The notes below the pieces were generated by a model, which saw only the letters and a program-made list of their open reading frames with translations, made no database searches and was not told the origin of the DNA. Below are positions 1-8,773 of a stretch of DNA of 64,000 nt, piece by piece (positions within the stretch are counted from its first letter, which is position 1; the number at the start of each line of letters is the position of its first letter). Source of the DNA: Mycolicibacterium hassiacum DSM 44199 (GTDB taxonomy: Bacteria; Actinomycetota; Actinomycetes; Mycobacteriales; Mycobacteriaceae); contig NZ_LR026975.1 in the NCBI RefSeq assembly GCF_900603025.1, positions 3,658,001 to 3,722,000 on the forward strand, read 5' to 3'. The translations under genes and the position numbers were made by a program.

Positions 1-1526
1 GTCAGCTTGTCACCGTCGAACGTCGCCCGGGAAATCGTGCCGGGCGGGGCGTTCTCGGTGATCAGGCCGAACGTGAAGATGTTGCCGTCCCAGTGGGTCA
101 GCGGTACGTCCAGGGTGCGGCCCAGCGCCAGCCGCAGCCCGCCCTCGGCCGCGCTGACCCGGGCCGGGCCCCAGTAGTCGTTCTGGTAGGTCCCGACGTA
201 GCTCGACAGTGGCGCGGCGGGCCGCGGGTTGGGCGGCGGCGACTTCCCGGCCAGCTCGCCGATCGGTTTGGCCATCTCGTCGAACACCTCGCGGTACAGG
301 CCGTACCAGTCCTCGCGGATCTCGCCGAATTGGACCAGGTCGGCGAACTCCGCCGTCAGCGTCTCGGCCACCCCGGACGGGGTGGCGTTGGTCAGGGCGA
401 TGATCCCGACGTCGGCCGACGGCAGCATCATGACGTTGGTGCCGGTCCCGAGCTCGAAGGCGCCGGAGTGGCTGATCTCGATCCGGCCCGCGGAGCTGGT
501 CGAGATGTCGAAGCCGTACCCGTAGAAACCCGACCGCATGGCCGGCTCGGTGGCGCGGGCGGCCACGCTCTGCGGGGTGAGCGCCGCCAGCAGGGCTTTC
601 TCGTCGACGAGCTGGCGCCCGTCGTGCCGTCCGGTGGCCAGCACCAGGGCGATCCAGCGGGCCATGTCGTTGACCGAGGAGCTGACACCGGCGGCGGGAG
701 CCTGGGCGTCGGGGTCCCGGACGAAGCGGGGGTGATAGCCGCCGTCGATGAGGATGTGGCCGACGGCGCGGTCGGGGCGGCGTTCGTAGTCGGCGAAACG
801 ATAGCTCGTCGACGTCATTCCCAGCGGTTCGAACAGCGCCTCCTCGGCCAGCTCCTCCCACGGTTTGCCGGCCGCCACCGCGACCGCCTCGGCGCCGGCG
901 GTGAACCCGAAGTTGGTGTAGGCGTACGAGGTCCGGAACTCCTCGAGCGGCAGCTGCCGCAGCCGCTCCAGCACGGTGCGGCGGTCGAACCCGATGTCCT
1001 CCAACACGTCACCGGCGTGGTCGGGCAACCCGGAGCGGTGGGCGAGCATGTCACCGACGGTGACCATGCGGGTGACCGCCGGGTCGGACAGCGCGAACCA
1101 CGGCAGCCGGCTGACGATCGGGGTGTCCCAGCCCACGACACCCGCGCCCACCTGCTGCGCCACCACCGTCGCGGTCACCGACTTGGAGATCGAGGCGAGC
1201 TGGAAAACGGTGTCCGGTCCCACTTTCCGGCCGGTCGTGACATCGGCGACGCCGAAACCCTTCGCGTAGACGGTTTTTCCCCCGTGCACCACCGCCACCG
1301 CCATACCCGGGATCCCGGACTTGCGCATCAACTCCTCGGCGAGGTCGTCGAGTTTGGCGACCGCGTCGGCGACCGCGTTGTCCGGTATCGGCACCGCGGC
1401 CACCAACGGGGGCGGCAGGTCGGGGTCGGTCGACTGCGGCTGGGGCGCAGACGTCTGACAACCTGTGATCAGCCCAGCGGCCACCAGCGGGGCCGCCAGG
1501 GCTCGCATGGCGGCCCGGACGCTCAT
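1..1526 (-). CDS. Serine beta-lactamase-like lipoprotein (class C/DUF3471 type), partial
   Basis: The protein is a penicillin-binding-protein/class C beta-lactamase-fold serine hydrolase that runs off the left edge, so its C-terminus is missing. The ATG at 1526 opens a short hydrophobic signal ending in a lipobox (LITGC, about residues 19-23), so it should be a lipid-anchored envelope protein. The three active-site motifs are present: SISK with Ser near residue 112, YTN with Tyr near residue 203, and a later HSG. The last visible part (SSYVGTYQNDYWG...) resembles the DUF3471 domain that follows many such hydrolases. Gene order (lipoprotein, MBL protein, echA6, accD3) matches M. tuberculosis Rv0907-Rv0904c, so an Rv0907 orthologue is likely. 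The true substrate is unknown; esterase or peptidase activity is as likely as beta-lactam hydrolysis. A start at the in-frame ATG six codons later is possible. Confidence 0.85.
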   Translation of the reverse strand, partial: MSVRAAMRALAAPLVAAGLITGCQTSAPQPQSTDPDLPPPLVAAVPIPDNAVADAVAKLDDLAEELMRKSGIPGMAVAVVHGGKTVYAKGFGVADVTTGRKVGPDTVFQLASISKSVTATVVAQQVGAGVVGWDTPIVSRLPWFALSDPAVTRMVTVGDMLAHRSGLPDHAGDVLEDIGFDRRTVLERLRQLPLEEFRTSYAYTNFGFTAGAEAVAVAAGKPWEELAEEALFEPLGMTSTSYRFADYERRPDRAVGHILIDGGYHPRFVRDPDAQAPAAGVSSSVNDMARWIALVLATGRHDGRQLVDEKALLAALTPQSVAARATEPAMRSGFYGYGFDISTSSAGRIEISHSGAFELGTGTNVMMLPSADVGIIALTNATPSGVAETLTAEFADLVQFGEIREDWYGLYREVFDEMAKPIGELAGKSPPPNPRPAAPLSSYVGTYQNDYWGPARVSAAEGGLRLALGRTLDVPLTHWDGNIFTFGLITENAPPGTISRATFDGDKL

Positions 1527-1614
1527 GCAGTGAACGGTAACCGCTCGGACCTACCGGCGTTGCCGCTCGCGCGCTTCGGCGTGCCGCGCGCGGGCGCCCC
1601 CGGGAGCCGGGAAC

Positions 1615-2742
1615 CTACATGCGCCACCAGGGGTCGCGGACCGGCGCCTCGGGCGGCGGGTCGGTGGCCACCCGCTGGCCGGGCCGCGGCACCGCCACCC
1701 GGATCCGTTCCGCGTCAGCGGCGGTCAGCAGCCGCTCCACCGGTTCGGCCCACGGGTGCGGGGCGAGCCGGAAGGTGGCCCAGTGGATCGGCACCAGCAG
1801 CCCCGACGCCGACTCGGCGACGTCGAGGTGGGCCCGCACCGCCTCCTCGGGGTTCATGTGGATGTCGGGCCAGGCCCGGTGGTAGGCGCCGACGGGCAGC
1901 AGGGTGAGATCGAACGGCCCGTGTTCGCTGCCGATCTCGGCGAAGCTCTTGGTGTAGCCGGTGTCGCCGCCGAAGAACGCCCGGTGCCGCGACCCGATGA
2001 TCACCCAGGACGCCCACAGCGTGGTGTTGCGGGTGAACGAGCGGCCGGAGAAGTGCCGGGCCGGGGTGCAGATCAGCGTCAGCTCGCCGATGCGATGGCT
2101 GTCGTACCAGTCGAGTTCGACGATGCGGCTGTCCGGGATGCCCCATTTGCGCAGATGCGCCCCGATCCCCAGCGGCACCACGAACGGGGCGCGCTGGGTG
2201 TGCGCCAACGCGACGACGGTGTCCATGTCGAGGTGGTCGTAGTGGTCGTGGCTGATCAGCACCGCGTCCAGGGCCGCCAGCCGGTCCAGATCGACCGGAA
2301 CCTCGTGCAGCCGCTGCGGCCCCACGGTCTGCGACGGCGAGCAGCGCCGGCTCCAGATCGGGTCGGCCAGCACCCGGTAGCCGTCCACCTCGATCAGCAC
2401 CGAGGAGTGGCCGAACCAGCACGCCGAGGCGCCGGTGTGGTTCGGGTCGGCCGGGGCGGGGGCGACCACCGGGATCGGCCCGGGCGGTTTGGACGCGCCG
2501 CGCGAACCGAACACCTCCCACAGCAACCGGCGCCGCTCCTCCCGGTCGAGGCTGAGGGTGGTCGACGGTTCGAGGTTGACGAACACGCCGTCCCGGTAGT
2601 TCGGCGACCGCCGCGCCACCGGTGCGATCTCGGCCCGGCCGGCGCCGAGCGCGGCGGGTGTGCCATGCAGTGCGCGCGCCATCCATCCGCTCGTCAGCAG
2701 CGCGGCCGAGCCGAGGGCGAGACGCAGCATGGCCCGCAGCAT
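1615..2742 (-). CDS. Metallo-beta-lactamase-fold hydrolase (Rv0906-like, NAPE-PLD type)
   Basis: This 375-residue MBL-fold protein carries the metal-binding motif HDHYDHLD (reading ISHDHYDHL), a downstream GGDTGY segment and a final IHWATF histidine, the pattern of the NAPE-phospholipase-D/UlaG-like branch. The N-terminus (MLRAMLRLALGSAALLTSG) is a signal or membrane anchor, so it probably acts in the envelope. The ATG at 2742 was chosen because it gives this N-terminal segment and lies one base after the echA6 stop (TGA at 2744-2746), the arrangement of coupled operon genes. The open frame extends further upstream inside echA6, but that extension is not plausible protein. Its context suggests co-expression with echA6. 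The substrate, possibly a phospholipid, cannot be told from sequence. Confidence 0.85.
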   Translation of the reverse strand: MLRAMLRLALGSAALLTSGWMARALHGTPAALGAGRAEIAPVARRSPNYRDGVFVNLEPSTTLSLDREERRRLLWEVFGSRGASKPPGPIPVVAPAPADPNHTGASACWFGHSSVLIEVDGYRVLADPIWSRRCSPSQTVGPQRLHEVPVDLDRLAALDAVLISHDHYDHLDMDTVVALAHTQRAPFVVPLGIGAHLRKWGIPDSRIVELDWYDSHRIGELTLICTPARHFSGRSFTRNTTLWASWVIIGSRHRAFFGGDTGYTKSFAEIGSEHGPFDLTLLPVGAYHRAWPDIHMNPEEAVRAHLDVAESASGLLVPIHWATFRLAPHPWAEPVERLLTAADAERIRVAVPRPGQRVATDPPPEAPVRDPWWRM

Positions 2743-2743
2743 G

Positions 2744-3478
2744 TCAGGCTCCCTTGAACCTCGGCGGTCGTTTCTCCAGCCGGGCGACCTGTGCCTCGAT
2801 GACGTCCTGGCTCTTCCAGGCCCGGTCGAACAGTTCCTGATGCAGGGGCCAGGGGTCCTCGTAGGCGCCGTCGTCGTTGAGCACCCGCTTGCTGTGCTGC
2901 AGGGAAAGCGGTGCGAACCCGGCGATCTCGGCGGCCCAGGCCTGCGCATCGGCCAGCGTGCCGATGCGGTTGGCCATCCCGGTCTGCAGCGCGGTCTGGG
3001 CGTCGAGTTTCTCGGCGGCCAGCAGCATGCCCCGCGCGCGCCCGAAACCGACCAGCGAGGTCAGCCGCCGGATGCTCCAGTTATCCAGCGCCAGGCCGTA
3101 TTTGGCGATCGGGAACTGAAAGTAGGCGTGCGGTGCGACGACCCGCAGATCGCAGATCATCGCCAGAATGACCCCGGCCCCGATCGCCGGGCCGTTGATG
3201 GCGCCGATCACCGGAACCGGCGCCCGGTCGATCGCGAGGTTGAGTTCCTTGGCCTTGTCCGGCAGTTGTTCGGCCAGCCCGGAGGGGTCGGTGAGGTCGG
3301 CACCCGAGCTGAACACGTCGCCCGCCCCGGTCAGGACGATGGCGCGGACGTCCTCGGCGGCGGCCTTCTCGACGGCCTCGCGCAGGCCGTCGACCAGCTC
3401 GACGTTCAGCGCGTTGCGGCGCTCGGGACGCTGCATCTCCAGGGTCAGTACCTGGCCGTCGCGGGTCACACCAATCAT
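2744..3478 (-). CDS. echA6: EchA6, crotonase-fold acyl-CoA carrier linked to mycolate synthesis
   Basis: This 244-residue single-domain crotonase-fold protein has the family oxyanion-hole segments SSGADL and NGPAIGAGV, then CDLRVV. The size and sequence fit M. tuberculosis EchA6 (Rv0905), described as a non-catalytic crotonase that binds long acyl-CoAs and feeds them to FAS-II for mycolic acid synthesis. The position next to the Rv0906- and Rv0907-like genes and near accD3 supports orthology. The usual catalytic glutamates of enoyl-CoA hydratases are not obvious in [18 protein letters not shown]. The ATG at 3478 is only about 7 bases downstream of a TAGGCT box, so translation may be leaderless. 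Confidence 0.9.
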   Translation of the reverse strand: MIGVTRDGQVLTLEMQRPERRNALNVELVDGLREAVEKAAAEDVRAIVLTGAGDVFSSGADLTDPSGLAEQLPDKAKELNLAIDRAPVPVIGAINGPAIGAGVILAMICDLRVVAPHAYFQFPIAKYGLALDNWSIRRLTSLVGFGRARGMLLAAEKLDAQTALQTGMANRIGTLADAQAWAAEIAGFAPLSLQHSKRVLNDDGAYEDPWPLHQELFDRAWKSQDVIEAQVARLEKRPPRFKGA

Positions 3479-3485
3479 GGCGACC

Positions 3486-3491
3486 AGCCTA
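3486..3491 (-). promoter_or_regulatory. Candidate -10 box for a leaderless echA6 transcript
   Basis: On the minus strand TAGGCT lies 7 bases before the echA6 ATG. That spacing puts the transcription start at or next to the start codon, as in leaderless mycobacterial genes. No clear -35 is seen. Confidence 0.4.
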
Positions 3492-3540
3492 ACGACCGGT
3501 GTGGCTCGCGCTCACCGCGCATCGATGCGGCCCCCGACCG

Positions 3541-5664
3541 TCAGCCCTGCGGGGTGACCACCTCCCAGTCCTCGGGCAGGCCGTTGACCTTGACCGTTTC
3601 GCCCTCGGCCTCGATGGTCACGGTGTTGCCGCCGAGGTCCAACTCGGTCAGCGACACCCGGCCCCAGTCCCGCGGCAGCCGCGGCGACACCACCAGCCGC
3701 CGGTTGGGCACGTGCGGGTCCAGCCCGAGGAACGCGCGCACCAACAGCAGCGGCGCCGCGCTGGCCCACGCCTGCGGCGAGCAGGAGGTCGGATACGGCA
3801 CCGGCGTGCGGAACTCCGAACGCCCGAAGCCGCAATACAATTCGGGCAATCGCGCACCGAACGCCTGGGCGGCGTCCAACAACCCGGCGGTCAGCCGCTC
3901 GGCCAACTCCACCGCCCCGGGCACATGCCGGTAGCGCATCAGCCCGGCCACCGCGATCGCGGTGTCATGCGGCCACACCGAGCCGTTGTGGTAGCTCATC
4001 GGGTTGTAGGCGCCCATCGAGGTGGCCAGCGTGCGCAGCCCGAATCCGGAGTCCATCTCCTCCGACGACAGCCGCTCGACGATCACCGCGACGTGCTCGT
4101 CGGCGGCGATACCGGTCCACAGGCAGTGGCCGAGGTTACTGGTGAGCGAGTCCACCGGGCGCTTGTCGGCGTCCAGCGCCAGCGCGTACCAGCCCTTGTC
4201 GGGCAACCAGAACGCGTCGAGGAACCGCTTGCGTAACGCCGCCGCGCGGTCACGGTGCCGGCGGGCGGTCGCCGGTTGCCCGAACGCCTCGGCCAGCTCG
4301 GCGCGCGCCAACAGCGCCGCGTACTGATAGCCCTGCACCTCGCACAGCGCGATCGGGGGTTCGGCGATCCGCCCGCTGGCGAAGTTGATGCCGTCGAAGC
4401 TGTCCTTCCAGCCCTGGTTGACCAGCCCGCGGTCGGTGGCGCGCTGGTACTCGATGAACCCGTCGTCGTCGCGGTCGCCGTAGCGCGACGCCCAGTCCAG
4501 CGCGGCGTCGGCGGCCGGCAGCAGGGAGCGGACGATGTTCTCGTCGGCGCCCCAGCGCCAGGCCTCGGCGAGCAGCATCACGAACAGCGGGGTGGCGTCC
4601 ACCGCGCCGTAGTAGACCGGACCGCCGAGCACCGCCGCGCTCAACGGTCCGCGACGCAGCTCGTGCATGATCCGGCCGGGTTGCTCCTCGGTGACCGGAT
4701 CCACCCGCCGGCCCTGGATCTCGGCGAGCTGCTGCAGCGTGCCGACCGACAGGCCGTAGTCCAGCGGCAGCGCCATCCACGCGGTGAGCAGGCTGTCGCG
4801 GCCGAACAGCGTCATGTACCACGGGGCACCGGCCGCGACGAACGGGCGTTTGTCGCCCAGCTCGTCGTGGATCAGCAGGGCGCCGAGGTCGCTCTCGGTC
4901 TGTCGCAGCACCTGGGCGAGCACCCGGTGGTCGGGTTCGACCTTGGTCGCGGTGCTGCGCCAGGCCTGCATCTTCTGCGCCGGCACGCTGGACTGGAAGT
5001 GCTCACCGCTGCGGAACCGGCTCTTGACGCTCTGGTTCGCCCACGTCGGCTGCGCGACGATCTCGGTCTGCCATTTCTGCCGTGGCGGCACCACCACCCG
5101 CCAGCTCAACGTGCCGGGCGAGACCGTGGGGTTGCCGGTGGCGGTCAGCAGCAGACCCCGGACGTGGTCGGCGCGGTCCCGCAGCACCAGTTCGTCGTTG
5201 ACCACGCCGATGTCGGCGCCGCCGAGTGCGACCCGGCCCTCTTTGACCGCGAACAGGTCGGCGAAGTCGGCGTCGGCGTGCACCTCCAGCGACACCACGG
5301 TGGGCTCGCTGCCCAGGTTCTGCAGCGTGATCGTCTCGCGCATACCGTCGGCCACCAGCCGCTCGCGCACCACCAGCAGGGTGCTGTCGGCCAGCCCGCC
5401 CACCGGTGCGCGCCGCGAAATGAACAGCGCGGCAAAAGCTTCCGGAAGGTCGACGGTCAGCGGCTCCAGCGGCCGACCGTCGACGCGCAGCTCCCACCGC
5501 GACAGCACCCGCGAATCGCGGAAGAACAGGCCGTGCGAGCCGCCCTCGACGACGTCGCCGCGGTGGTCGGACCGGCAGAAGGTGGACCCCTCCACCAGGG
5601 TGACCGTGTCGCCGAAGCCGATGCTGACCGGCTGGCTGATGTTGAAGGCGGCCGGTTGACTCAT
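3541..5664 (-). CDS. Glycogen-debranching-like glycoside hydrolase (amylo-alpha-1,6-glucosidase family)
   Basis: This 707-residue cytosolic protein has two parts. The N-terminal beta-rich half (about residues 15-210, with GDTVTLVEGSTFCRSD and GLFFRDSRVLSRWELRVDGRP) resembles the glycogen debranching N-terminal domain. The C-terminal half (about 280-700) is an alpha/alpha-toroid glucosidase region with LFGRDSLLTAW, DSFDGINFASG and SYHNGSVWPHDTAIA. The family acts on alpha-glucan branches or related oligosaccharides. The start at 5664 was chosen because its ATG overlaps the TGA of the upstream glycosyltransferase (ATGA, 5661-5664), which implies translational coupling. The longer frame upstream lies inside that glycosyltransferase. 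The pair probably remodels a glucan or glycoside under control of the CIRCE element upstream. The exact substrate is unknown. Confidence 0.85.
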   Translation of the reverse strand: MSQPAAFNISQPVSIGFGDTVTLVEGSTFCRSDHRGDVVEGGSHGLFFRDSRVLSRWELRVDGRPLEPLTVDLPEAFAALFISRRAPVGGLADSTLLVVRERLVADGMRETITLQNLGSEPTVVSLEVHADADFADLFAVKEGRVALGGADIGVVNDELVLRDRADHVRGLLLTATGNPTVSPGTLSWRVVVPPRQKWQTEIVAQPTWANQSVKSRFRSGEHFQSSVPAQKMQAWRSTATKVEPDHRVLAQVLRQTESDLGALLIHDELGDKRPFVAAGAPWYMTLFGRDSLLTAWMALPLDYGLSVGTLQQLAEIQGRRVDPVTEEQPGRIMHELRRGPLSAAVLGGPVYYGAVDATPLFVMLLAEAWRWGADENIVRSLLPAADAALDWASRYGDRDDDGFIEYQRATDRGLVNQGWKDSFDGINFASGRIAEPPIALCEVQGYQYAALLARAELAEAFGQPATARRHRDRAAALRKRFLDAFWLPDKGWYALALDADKRPVDSLTSNLGHCLWTGIAADEHVAVIVERLSSEEMDSGFGLRTLATSMGAYNPMSYHNGSVWPHDTAIAVAGLMRYRHVPGAVELAERLTAGLLDAAQAFGARLPELYCGFGRSEFRTPVPYPTSCSPQAWASAAPLLLVRAFLGLDPHVPNRRLVVSPRLPRDWGRVSLTELDLGGNTVTIEAEGETVKVNGLPEDWEVVTPQG

Positions 5665-6878
5665 GCCGACGCCCGCTCCGCGGTATCGGTGGTGGTGTCG
5701 GGAACGATGCGCCGCAGGGTGATCGTGCCGCGGGCGCGCTCGAGCACCTCGCGGTAGATGCGCTCGTAGCCGGACCCGAACTGGGCGATCCCGAAGTGCG
5801 CGGCCACATGTCGGCGGCAGGCCGCCGGATCGATGGTGTCCACCCGCGCGATCGCGTCGGGCAGCTGCTCGGGGTGGTCGCACACGAACCCGGTGACCCC
5901 GTCGGCCACCACCTCGGCCACCGCGCCGCCGCGCAGCGCCACCACCGGTGTGCCGCACGCCATGGCCTCGATCATCACCATCCCGAACGGCTCCTCCCAC
6001 TGAACAGGGAACAACACACAGCGGGCACCGGCCAACAGCTTGCGTTTCTCGGTCGCGTCGGCCTGCCCGAACACGTGGTCGCTGTCGGTCAGGCGCGGTT
6101 TGACGTACTCGTCGAAGTAGGCCTGCTCGGCCGGTTCGTCGCACTTGCCGGCCAGCACCAGCGGGATGCCGGCGGCGTGGGCGGCGTCGAGCGCCAGGTG
6201 CGCGCCCTTGTACGGGGCGTAGCGGCCGAGGAACAACGCGTAGTCGCCCTTGTCGGCCTGGAACGGCCAGTCGTCGATGCGCAGCGAGTTGTGCACGCGG
6301 CCGACCCAGTTCAAGTCGGGCGCGAGTTCACGCTGCCGGTCGCTGATCGCGATGAGCCCGACGTCGGTGCCCAGCTCGCGGTAGTACGGGTACAGGTCGT
6401 CGTCGATCGGGCCGTGCATGGTGACCACGGTCGGCAGGCCCAGCGAGCGGTACACCGCCGCGTTGAGCGGGCCGGCGAAGGTGTGCTCGTGGATGATGTC
6501 GATGCGCTCGGTCTGCGCCAGCCGCTCGATCGCCCGGCGGGTCCGCAGCGCGTGCATGATCTCCGGGTAGGGCTGGCCCAGCCGCTCCGGGATGGTGCGC
6601 TCCCACAGCGGGATGAACTCGGCCGCGGTGCCCGGTTCACCCGCGCCGAGCAGGGTCACCCGGTGGCCGCGCTTGACGAGGGCGTCGGCGAGGTCGGCGA
6701 CGACCGCCTCGGTCCCGCCGTAGCCCTTGGGCGGGACGTCGAAGTACGGCGGCGCGACGAGAACGATGCGCATCGGCGCCGGGCCGTCCCCGGTGCGGGC
6801 GCGGTCGTTGCGGTCGCTGGTGGCGAGATCGTTGCTGACGAAGCCGTTGTTGCCGAAGTTGCTGACGGTGCCGCTCAA
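5661..6878 (-). CDS. GT4-family glycosyltransferase
   Basis: This is a GT-B fold glycosyltransferase of about 405 residues. The N-terminal domain starts at MRIVLVAPPYFDVPPKGYGGTE, with a glycine-rich acceptor loop, and includes HEHTF and TMHGPIDDD. The C-terminal donor domain has FLGRYAPYKG and the E-x7-E nucleotide-sugar motif (EEPFGMVMIEAMACGTPVV). The proposed start is TTG at 6878, which follows a strong ribosome binding sequence (GAGGGGAG) by a few bases. The internal ATG at 6773 is the main alternative and would remove about 35 unstructured residues. It is the first gene of a two-gene operon with the debranching-like enzyme, with a 4-bp overlap. The leader contains a perfect CIRCE operator. 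Donor and acceptor sugars cannot be assigned. Confidence 0.82.
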   Translation of the reverse strand: MSGTVSNFGNNGFVSNDLATSDRNDRARTGDGPAPMRIVLVAPPYFDVPPKGYGGTEAVVADLADALVKRGHRVTLLGAGEPGTAAEFIPLWERTIPERLGQPYPEIMHALRTRRAIERLAQTERIDIIHEHTFAGPLNAAVYRSLGLPTVVTMHGPIDDDLYPYYRELGTDVGLIAISDRQRELAPDLNWVGRVHNSLRIDDWPFQADKGDYALFLGRYAPYKGAHLALDAAHAAGIPLVLAGKCDEPAEQAYFDEYVKPRLTDSDHVFGQADATEKRKLLAGARCVLFPVQWEEPFGMVMIEAMACGTPVVALRGGAVAEVVADGVTGFVCDHPEQLPDAIARVDTIDPAACRRHVAAHFGIAQFGSGYERIYREVLERARGTITLRRIVPDTTTDTAERASA

Positions 6879-6907
6879 CTGTCTCCCCTCCTCACCCTCG
6901 CGCGGCT

Positions 6908-6934
6908 TTAGCACTCTCATCCCACGAGTGCTAA
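6908..6934. promoter_or_regulatory. CIRCE element (HrcA operator)
   Basis: The sequence reads TTAGCACTC, then nine bases (tcatcccac), then GAGTGCTAA. This is an exact match to the CIRCE consensus bound by the heat-shock repressor HrcA. It lies 30 bp upstream of the proposed glycosyltransferase start. On the minus strand a TAATTA -10-like sequence abuts the element, so a bound repressor would block that promoter. Confidence 0.9.
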
Positions 6935-6968
6935 TTATGGCCCTGATTTCGGCTTTTCGCTAATCCGC

Positions 6969-6974
6969 TAGCCT
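6969..6974 (+). promoter_or_regulatory. Candidate -10 box for a leaderless accD3 transcript
   Basis: TAGCCT ends six bases before the GTG start codon at 6981, which places the transcription start on the G of GTG. No ribosome binding site is seen in front of the GTG, which agrees with leaderless translation. Confidence 0.45.
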
Positions 6975-6980
6975 CATCGA

Positions 6981-8456
6981 GTGAGCCGAATCGGCGCTGT
7001 TGAGCTGTGTGACGCCGTACTCGACGCGGGCTCCTTCCGCAGCTGGGACTCCCCTCCCCTCGAGGTGGCGGCGACCGAGGACTACCGCCGCGAACTCGCC
7101 GACGCGGCCGCGCGCACCGGGCTCGACGAGGCGGTGCTGACCGGGGAGGGCACCGTCTTCGGCCGACGGGTCGCGGTGGTCGCCTGCGAGTTCGATTTCC
7201 TGGCCGGCTCGATCGGGGTGGCCGCCGCCGAGCGGATCGTCGACGCGGTGGCGCGGGCCACCGCCGAGCGGCTGCCGCTGCTGGCCTCGCCCAGCTCCGG
7301 GGGCACCCGCATGCAGGAGGGCACGGTCGCGTTCCTGCAGATGGTCAAGATCGCCGCCGCGGTCGAACAGCACAAGCGGGCGCATCTGCCCTATCTGGTG
7401 TATCTGCGCCACCCGACCACCGGCGGGGTGTTCGCGTCGTGGGGGTCGCTCGGCCACATCACCGCGGCCGAGCCCGGCGCGCTGATCGGCTTCCTCGGGC
7501 CCCGGGTCTATGAGCACCTCTACGGCGAACCGTTTCCGCCGGGGGTGCAGACGGCCGAGAACCTGCAGCGCCACGGCGTGATCGACGCGGTGGTGCCGCT
7601 GGCGGAGCTGCGCGCCACGCTCGACCGGGCGCTGCGGGTGGTGGCCGACCCACCGGACGAACCGCCGCCGCCACCCGAGCCGGCCGAGATCCCGGACGTG
7701 CCGGCCTGGGAGTCGGTGATCGCGTCGCGGCGGCCGGACCGGCCCGGGGTGGGATATCTGTTGCGGCACGGCACAACCGATCCGGTGCTGCTGTCGGGCA
7801 CCGGGCGCGGCGAGGGGGCGACGACGCTGTTGGCGCTGGCGCGCTTCGGCGGTCAGCCCGCGGTGGTGCTGGGCCAGCAGCGGGTGATCGGCGGCAAGGT
7901 GGGACCGGCCGCGCTGCGCGAGGCGCGCCGCGGGATGGCGTTGGCGGCGGGCCTGCAGCTGCCGCTGGTGCTGGTGATCGACACCGCCGGCCCGGCACTG
8001 TCGGTCGAGGCCGAGCAGGGCGGGCTGGCCGGCGAGATCGCCCGGTGCCTGGCCGAACTGGTCACGCTGGCCACCCCGACGGTGTCGGTGCTGCTGGGTC
8101 AGGGCAGCGGCGGGCCGGCGCTGGCGATGGTGCCGGCCGACCGGGTGCTGGCGGCGCTGCACGGCTGGTTGGCCCCGCTGCCGCCGGAGGGGGCCAGCGC
8201 GATCGTCTTCCGAGACACCGCCCATGCGCCGGAACTGGCTGCGGCACAAGGCATCAGGTCAGCAGACCTGCTGCGCAACGGGATCGTCGATGCGATCGTG
8301 CCGGAACGTCCGGATGCCGCCGACGAACCGCTGGCGTTCACCCGGCGGTTGGCGGCGACCATCGGGTACGAACTGGCCTCGCTGCGCGGGGTCTGCGCCG
8401 AGCACCGGTTCGCCGCCCGGCTGGCCCGCTACCGGCGGATCGGTCTGCCGTCGTGA
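6981..8456 (+). CDS. accD3: AccD3, acyl-CoA carboxylase carboxyltransferase-like protein
   Basis: This 491-residue protein fuses a beta-like and an alpha-like crotonase-fold carboxyltransferase half. The N-half includes SPSSGGTRMQEG and GGVFASWGSLGHI; the C-half, after a proline-rich linker (PPDEPPPPPEPAE), includes VIDTAGPALSVEAEQGG and GQGSGGPALAM. Length and position beside echA6 match M. tuberculosis AccD3 (Rv0904c). Carboxyltransferases move carboxyl from biotinyl carrier to acyl-CoA, making malonyl-type precursors for lipid synthesis; the specific substrate of AccD3 is not established. The GTG start is supported by the TAGCCT box placed for leaderless transcription. It is divergent from the CIRCE-controlled operon. 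Confidence 0.88.
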   Translation: MSRIGAVELCDAVLDAGSFRSWDSPPLEVAATEDYRRELADAAARTGLDEAVLTGEGTVFGRRVAVVACEFDFLAGSIGVAAAERIVDAVARATAERLPLLASPSSGGTRMQEGTVAFLQMVKIAAAVEQHKRAHLPYLVYLRHPTTGGVFASWGSLGHITAAEPGALIGFLGPRVYEHLYGEPFPPGVQTAENLQRHGVIDAVVPLAELRATLDRALRVVADPPDEPPPPPEPAEIPDVPAWESVIASRRPDRPGVGYLLRHGTTDPVLLSGTGRGEGATTLLALARFGGQPAVVLGQQRVIGGKVGPAALREARRGMALAAGLQLPLVLVIDTAGPALSVEAEQGGLAGEIARCLAELVTLATPTVSVLLGQGSGGPALAMVPADRVLAALHGWLAPLPPEGASAIVFRDTAHAPELAAAQGIRSADLLRNGIVDAIVPERPDAADEPLAFTRRLAATIGYELASLRGVCAEHRFAARLARYRRIGLPS

Positions 8457-8461
8457 CGCGG

Positions 8462-8707
8462 CTACGCGCCGAGTTCGGAGATCGCGGTGTCGAGCAGGGC
8501 GGCCTGCTCGTCGAGTTCGCGCTCCGACGGTGATTCGCCGATGCGCCGCACCAGTTCCTCGCGCGTGACCACCTCCAACGCGCCGCGATACTCCTCGGCG
8601 GCGAGCCGGCCGGCCGCGATCACCTCCGCCCGGCCCTCGATGACGACGAGCACCGGGTCTCTCTCCGCGGACTGCAGCAACGCGCGCAGGTGGTCGGTCG
8701 CGATCAT
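8462..8707 (-). CDS. Small acidic hypothetical protein
   Basis: This 81-residue protein is not recognised. It begins MIATDHLRALLQSAERD, has a short hydrophobic strand (VLVVIEGRAEVIAAG) and ends in a charged, mostly helical tail (ERELDEQAALLDTAISELGA). No membrane span, signal or catalytic motif is visible. The stop is convergent with accD3 (5 bp apart), and the gene follows the membrane protein at 8774-9220 by 66 bp on the same strand, so the two may be co-transcribed. Confidence 0.6.
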   Translation of the reverse strand: MIATDHLRALLQSAERDPVLVVIEGRAEVIAAGRLAAEEYRGALEVVTREELVRRIGESPSERELDEQAALLDTAISELGA

Positions 8708-8773
8708 GATGGGCCCCGTCCTGTCGTAGTGTCCCGTGGCGTCCCAGCGTGGAGTGTGCCCATCTCCATGGTG

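Noticed and set aside
93..1907. A 604-codon plus-strand frame over the lipoprotein and MBL genes
   Set aside because: It is antisense to two proteins with intact catalytic motifs and spans their intergenic gap.
5665..6144. N-terminal extension of the debranching-like enzyme
   Set aside because: It lies inside the glycosyltransferase in another frame and is Arg-rich; the ATGA overlap at 5661-5664 gives the natural start.
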